Source: SEAL01 sp032153715
GTDB taxonomy: Bacteria > Patescibacteriota > Saccharimonadia > Saccharimonadales > Saccharimonadaceae
Assembly: GCA_032153715.1 (NCBI GenBank)
Contig: JALDYR010000004.1
Location: forward strand, 1-64,000
Length of the DNA stretch: 64,000 nucleotides
Reading direction: 5' to 3'
Made by a program: the position numbers and the translations under genes. Shown piece after piece: positions 60,560-64,000 of this stretch (positions are counted from its first letter, which is position 1; every line of letters starts with the position of its first letter). Below the pieces are notes generated by a model. That model searched no databases and had not been told where the DNA came from. It worked only from the letters and a program-made list of their open reading frames with translations.

Positions 60560-62665
60560 ATGCTCAGTATTACATCGGTATTATCTTTATTTACATTGCT
60601 TGCGCTGTCGTCGGCGGTCTTTTTTGTCGCCAAGCGCTTCAAGGTACCGTACACGGTACTGCTGGTTCTCGTCGGCTTGTTGCTGGTACCGATCGTCAAG
60701 TTGCCGTACCTTGAGCCTGTCTTTGGGTTTTTGGACGATCTGAAGCTGACGCCTGAGCTGCTATTCTATATCTTTTTACCAATCTTGATCTTTGAGTCGG
60801 CATTTAATATGAATGTCCGAAAGATGATTGACAACGTTTGGTCAATTTCTTTGCTGGCGGTGGTTGGGCTACTCGTTTCAACGGTGTTGATCGCAACAGC
60901 GCTTTATTTCCTGCTGCCAATGATCGGCTTTCATATTCCATTTATTATTGCACTGCTATTTGGGGCAATCATTTCATCAACCGATCCAGTGGCTGTTTTG
61001 GCATTATTCAAGGACTTTGGTGCGCCAAAACGACTGACCATGATTTTTGAAGGCGAAAGTCTGTTTAATGACGGTACAGCGGTCGCACTATTCTTGGTGA
61101 TTCTTGCGGTTGCAACCGAAGGCTTTCACGGCCCGGTAACGGTTATGAATGGCATTGCAATGTTCGTGGGTATGGTTGTATTTGGTATTGCACTGGGGCT
61201 GATTATGGCGGTGTTATTCTCACGCGCGCTCCGCTTTACGCGCAGTAATGAGTTTGTCACCGTGACACTGCTGATTATTTCAGCGCACCTGGTCTTTATC
61301 CTAGCGGAAATCATTAACGAGCATGGATTTTTCGGTCTCCCGATTCACGTTTCGTCAATTATCGCAACGACAGTCGCAGCACTCTTTTTAGGTAACTATT
61401 CGCGTAATATTCTCACGCCGCAAACTGATGAGTATCTGAGTAAATTTGTTGAACACGTGGCGTTTATTGCTAACTCGCTGGTCTTTATCTTGGCCGGGCT
61501 GTTGTTCGCATCCGCGCAGATTGACGTGAGTACGCTGTGGTTGCCGATCTTGCTGACCGTGTTCGTGGTTGCGATAGTGCGCGTCATTGCCGTCTATGCT
61601 GTCACGACGCCACTGAACGCTTTGCGACTCGAGGCCAAGATTCCGCAGTCGTGGCAGCTCTTGCTCGCATGGGGTAGTTTGCGCGGGGCGCTGGCGATCA
61701 TTATCGTCTTGTTAATTCCGGATGACTTTATGGTCGAGGGCTGGCAATATGCGTACTCGCCGAAAGATTTCCTACTTGCGATTACTATAGGGTGCATACT
61801 TGCAACACTGTTCATTAAGGCGCCGCTGATTGGCACGGTCATGCGCGCACTTAAGATCAATAAACCCGAGCCGTTAAAGTTAGCGCATGAAGCTGATCTG
61901 GGTATCTATTACTTGTTGACTGAGCAGTCGCGGTTCGAGACGCACAAAACACGCGGTTTCGTTCGCGATGAGCACTACAAGCTGCTTGCACAGCAGCTGG
62001 ATCAAAAGCTAAAGGACGCCTTTAGTGAACGAGATGAGCTGATGAAAAAGTATGGTCAGCGTTTGTTTGATCAGTCACTGCACTTGATGACAATTCATGT
62101 CGAGTCGTATGTTCTAAAGCAGCTGTATGTGAATGGCGAGATTAGCGAGCGAATGTTCAGGAAGATCAACGGCAAGCTTAATCTGCAGACGGAAAAAATC
62201 GAATACGCTCGTCATGACGAGATTGACCCGACGTCGTATACTGACCGCAAAGACATCTTTGATCGATTGGTTAATTTTATGCAGACGATTTTTGATCGCA
62301 AAAACAGAGAAGTGAGCTTGGAAGAGAAGCTGCAGTATTATCGTGCTCAGATGATTATGGCGCGCAAGGCGGTCGCGACGATTCGATCGATGCAGGATGA
62401 ATACACAACTGCTGTGTTTATGGAGGAGTCATACGCAAAGGTCACTGCCCGTTACGAGCATTTTAAGGACCAATGTGCAGATAAGGTTGACGCACTTCTC
62501 GGTCATCATAATGAAGAGCTATCGCCATACTTGACATACCTTGCAAAGAAGTCGATTGCCGCATCAGGTACTCGTGCGCTTGATTTCCTTCATGGGCGGG
62601 GTATCGTCAATGAGCTCGTCGAGGATGAGATTAGGCATCGTTGGTCGAAGGACCTTCTTGGTTAG
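60560..62665 (+). CDS. CPA1-family Na+/H+ antiporter with cytosolic C-terminal domain
   Basis: 701 aa from ATG 60560, after CGAGGAGAG. About twelve transmembrane helices span residues 1-420. The transport core shows FLPILIFESAFNMN and ISSTDPVAVLALFKDFG, with the helix 5 GESLFNDGTAVALFLVI (ND pair). A 260-residue cytosolic tail, helical and charged, follows and is longer than usual. It exports Na+ or K+ in exchange for protons, aiding pH and salt balance. Confidence 0.93.
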   Translation: MLSITSVLSLFTLLALSSAVFFVAKRFKVPYTVLLVLVGLLLVPIVKLPYLEPVFGFLDDLKLTPELLFYIFLPILIFESAFNMNVRKMIDNVWSISLLAVVGLLVSTVLIATALYFLLPMIGFHIPFIIALLFGAIISSTDPVAVLALFKDFGAPKRLTMIFEGESLFNDGTAVALFLVILAVATEGFHGPVTVMNGIAMFVGMVVFGIALGLIMAVLFSRALRFTRSNEFVTVTLLIISAHLVFILAEIINEHGFFGLPIHVSSIIATTVAALFLGNYSRNILTPQTDEYLSKFVEHVAFIANSLVFILAGLLFASAQIDVSTLWLPILLTVFVVAIVRVIAVYAVTTPLNALRLEAKIPQSWQLLLAWGSLRGALAIIIVLLIPDDFMVEGWQYAYSPKDFLLAITIGCILATLFIKAPLIGTVMRALKINKPEPLKLAHEADLGIYYLLTEQSRFETHKTRGFVRDEHYKLLAQQLDQKLKDAFSERDELMKKYGQRLFDQSLHLMTIHVESYVLKQLYVNGEISERMFRKINGKLNLQTEKIEYARHDEIDPTSYTDRKDIFDRLVNFMQTIFDRKNREVSLEEKLQYYRAQMIMARKAVATIRSMQDEYTTAVFMEESYAKVTARYEHFKDQCADKVDALLGHHNEELSPYLTYLAKKSIAASGTRALDFLHGRGIVNELVEDEIRHRWSKDLLG

Positions 62666-62732
62666 GTGGCGTCTGTCATGAATATGACGTCGCACATAAG
62701 CAAGAGTGATACACTAGAAAAAAGGGGTATTG

Positions 62733-63458
62733 ATGATTGAAGTAAACCATGTCACGAAAACGTATGGCAAAAAGCAAAATACGTTTACGGCACTCGATGA
62801 TGTAAGTTTTGTAATTCCAGATGGCGCGAGTGTTGCGATTCTGGGAAAGTCGGGAAGTGGCAAGTCGACGCTGATGCACGCTATGAGCGGGCTTGATCGT
62901 CCTGAAAAGGGTGAAGTTGTCATTGACGGCGAGGATATTCTGAAGCTAAAGGCAAAAGCAGTTGATAAGTTTCGTGCGAGCAAGATGAGTTTTATTTTCC
63001 AATCGTTCTTCGTACAGGCGAATGAGACTTGTTATGACAACGTTAGCTTGCCACTTGAGATTTCTAAGCTGTCGCCAAACCAGCGCAAGCAAAAAGTCGA
63101 AAAAGCGCTTAATTCTGTTGAACTAGGTGATAAGCTGCGATCTCGCGCTCGTGATCTTTCAGGTGGCCAAAAGCAGCGCCTGGCAATTGCCCGCGCCATT
63201 GTCAACGAGCCGAAAATTTTGTTTGCCGACGAACCAACGGGCAACCTCGATAGTGCAACTGGTGAAGTTGTCGAGGGCATCTTGTTTGGTTACAACAAAA
63301 AGAATGGCACGACACTGATTATCGTGACGCACGACCCAGACTTGGCCGCAAAGTGTGATATCGAGATTCGTATTAAGGACGGCAAGATTGAATCAATCAG
63401 GGATACAAAGGCAATAGTGAAAAAAAGGACGTCAGTGCGTACGGGGGCGGGAGTATAA
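62733..63458 (+). CDS. ABC transporter ATP-binding protein (MacB/LolD type)
   Basis: 241 aa. ILGKSGSGKSTLMHAMSGLD is Walker A, LSGGQKQRLAIARAIV the signature and the following helix, and FADEPTGNLD the Walker B with the NLD typical of lipoprotein/antimicrobial-peptide exporters. I start at ATG 62733; a TTG lies just before it. It is paired with the FtsX-like permease gene 3 nt downstream. Confidence 0.94.
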   Translation: MIEVNHVTKTYGKKQNTFTALDDVSFVIPDGASVAILGKSGSGKSTLMHAMSGLDRPEKGEVVIDGEDILKLKAKAVDKFRASKMSFIFQSFFVQANETCYDNVSLPLEISKLSPNQRKQKVEKALNSVELGDKLRSRARDLSGGQKQRLAIARAIVNEPKILFADEPTGNLDSATGEVVEGILFGYNKKNGTTLIIVTHDPDLAAKCDIEIRIKDGKIESIRDTKAIVKKRTSVRTGAGV

Positions 63459-63461
63459 CTT

Positions 63462-64000
63462 ATGAGAACAACTGATATTATTCGTCGTGCCGGTCGCAGT
63501 TTGCGTCAGGCGAAAGCGCGAACGCTATTGACAAGCTTGGCTATCGCGGTCGGGGCGTTTACGTTAACACTATCAATCGCCGCAGGCGAGGGGGCGCGTC
63601 AGTACGCTGATAAGTTGATTGGTACGAACATTAATCCGAAAGTGCTTTTTATCGTCAAGGATAAGACGCTCTTTGGCGGGGGCCAGCAGCAAAGCGGTTT
63701 GCGGGAATATGATCCGAATGCTAGTACGACACGCACCGGCACGACGGTGAAGCAAATGACGCAAGCTGATGTCGATAAGCTATCACAGCGGAGTGATCTT
63801 GAGAATATTTCTCCTATCACACAGCTGTCGATGCGCTATATGACTGTCGAGGGGTCTGACAAGAAGTTTACTTCTGAGATCGCAAAATACGATTCGACGA
63901 TTCGCAACGAGACAGCGGCAGGCTCGCTACCGCAGCTTGGCGAGCAGATTGGCGATGGTGATATTGTCATGCCGGAACGCTTTGCTGATACCTTGGTTGC
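63462..64000 (+). CDS. FtsX/MacB-like ABC permease, partial at the right edge
   Basis: Open to the window edge (179 codons seen). The N-terminus is RRAGRSLRQAKARTLLTSLA followed by a transmembrane helix (IAVGAFTLTLSIAAGEGARQ), as in MacB/FtsX permeases. A periplasmic domain then begins. The partner is the ATPase gene just upstream. The exported substrate is unknown. Confidence 0.88.
   Translation, partial: MRTTDIIRRAGRSLRQAKARTLLTSLAIAVGAFTLTLSIAAGEGARQYADKLIGTNINPKVLFIVKDKTLFGGGQQQSGLREYDPNASTTRTGTTVKQMTQADVDKLSQRSDLENISPITQLSMRYMTVEGSDKKFTSEIAKYDSTIRNETAAGSLPQLGEQIGDGDIVMPERFADTLV

Overview
The window looks like chromosomal DNA of a Candidate Phyla Radiation bacterium, most likely Candidatus Saccharibacteria (TM7). 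This is an inference from gene content: a single 23S-5S tail, compact convergent and overlapping genes, the standard genetic code with TGA stops and an RF1 gene, a bS21-yqeY pair, L31 type B, a short ProRS without an editing insertion, a eukaryote/archaea-type IleRS, FtsA/FtsZ, LCP and LepB envelope genes, and many solitary type IV pilin-like genes. No metabolic pathway beyond isolated steps is present. A database search with the 23S rRNA would settle the placement.

Layout. Positions 1-1757 hold the 3' part of 23S rRNA, with a roughly 200-nt insertion near helix 63, then 5S rRNA and its terminator. Positions 1859-5328 are a surface/export operon (metzincin, anchored helical protein, M14 carboxypeptidase). 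Positions 5400-7864 hold a candidate small RNA, a KGG-repeat protein, a ROK kinase with a small metallopeptidase, and an LPTTG-type surface protein. Positions 7979-21335 are mainly translation and replication genes: rpsA, infB, priA-def-fmt, recJ, rpsU-yqeY, adk-map and murI. Positions 21387-26407 carry ftsA-ftsZ, then nrdR with a thioredoxin-like protein and a VKOR-family protein. ileS (26644-29541) is preceded by what I read as a T-box riboswitch. Positions 29600-35791 hold small and surface proteins, AAG glycosylase, a CAP-domain protein and galU. Positions 35920-42512 carry rplU, parAB, lepB, an LCP protein and an HtrA protease. Positions 42518-50454 carry rpmE-prfA-prmC, rpsB-tsf, an unknown two-gene operon, three pilins and frr. 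Positions 50515-56947 carry rseP, a CPBP protease, proS, greA and lysS. The end holds a uridine-kinase-like gene, a DEAH helicase, a Na+/H+ antiporter and an ABC exporter whose permease runs off the edge.

How the genes work together. Most of the window supports translation (ribosomal proteins S1, S2, S21, L21, L31; IF-2, EF-Ts, RF1, RRF; Ile-, Pro- and LysRS; formylation, deformylation and Met removal), cell division and envelope biogenesis. The surface set (pilins, sortase-type protein, CAP, M14, LCP, HtrA, signal peptidase) fits an organism living attached to a host cell, but that lifestyle is not shown by the sequence.

The signals I find most worth checking are: a complete ileS T-box with an ATC loop and a UGGU bulge; a recurrent promoter design in which a -10 hexamer sits 6-11 nt before the start codon, implying widespread leaderless mRNAs; five pilin genes with near-identical 5' ends and unrelated 3' ends; a minus-strand small RNA with mutually exclusive hairpins; the 23S insertion; an NrdR without its zinc-ribbon cysteines; and an frr-rseP-proS cluster from which pyrH, uppS, cdsA and dxr are missing.
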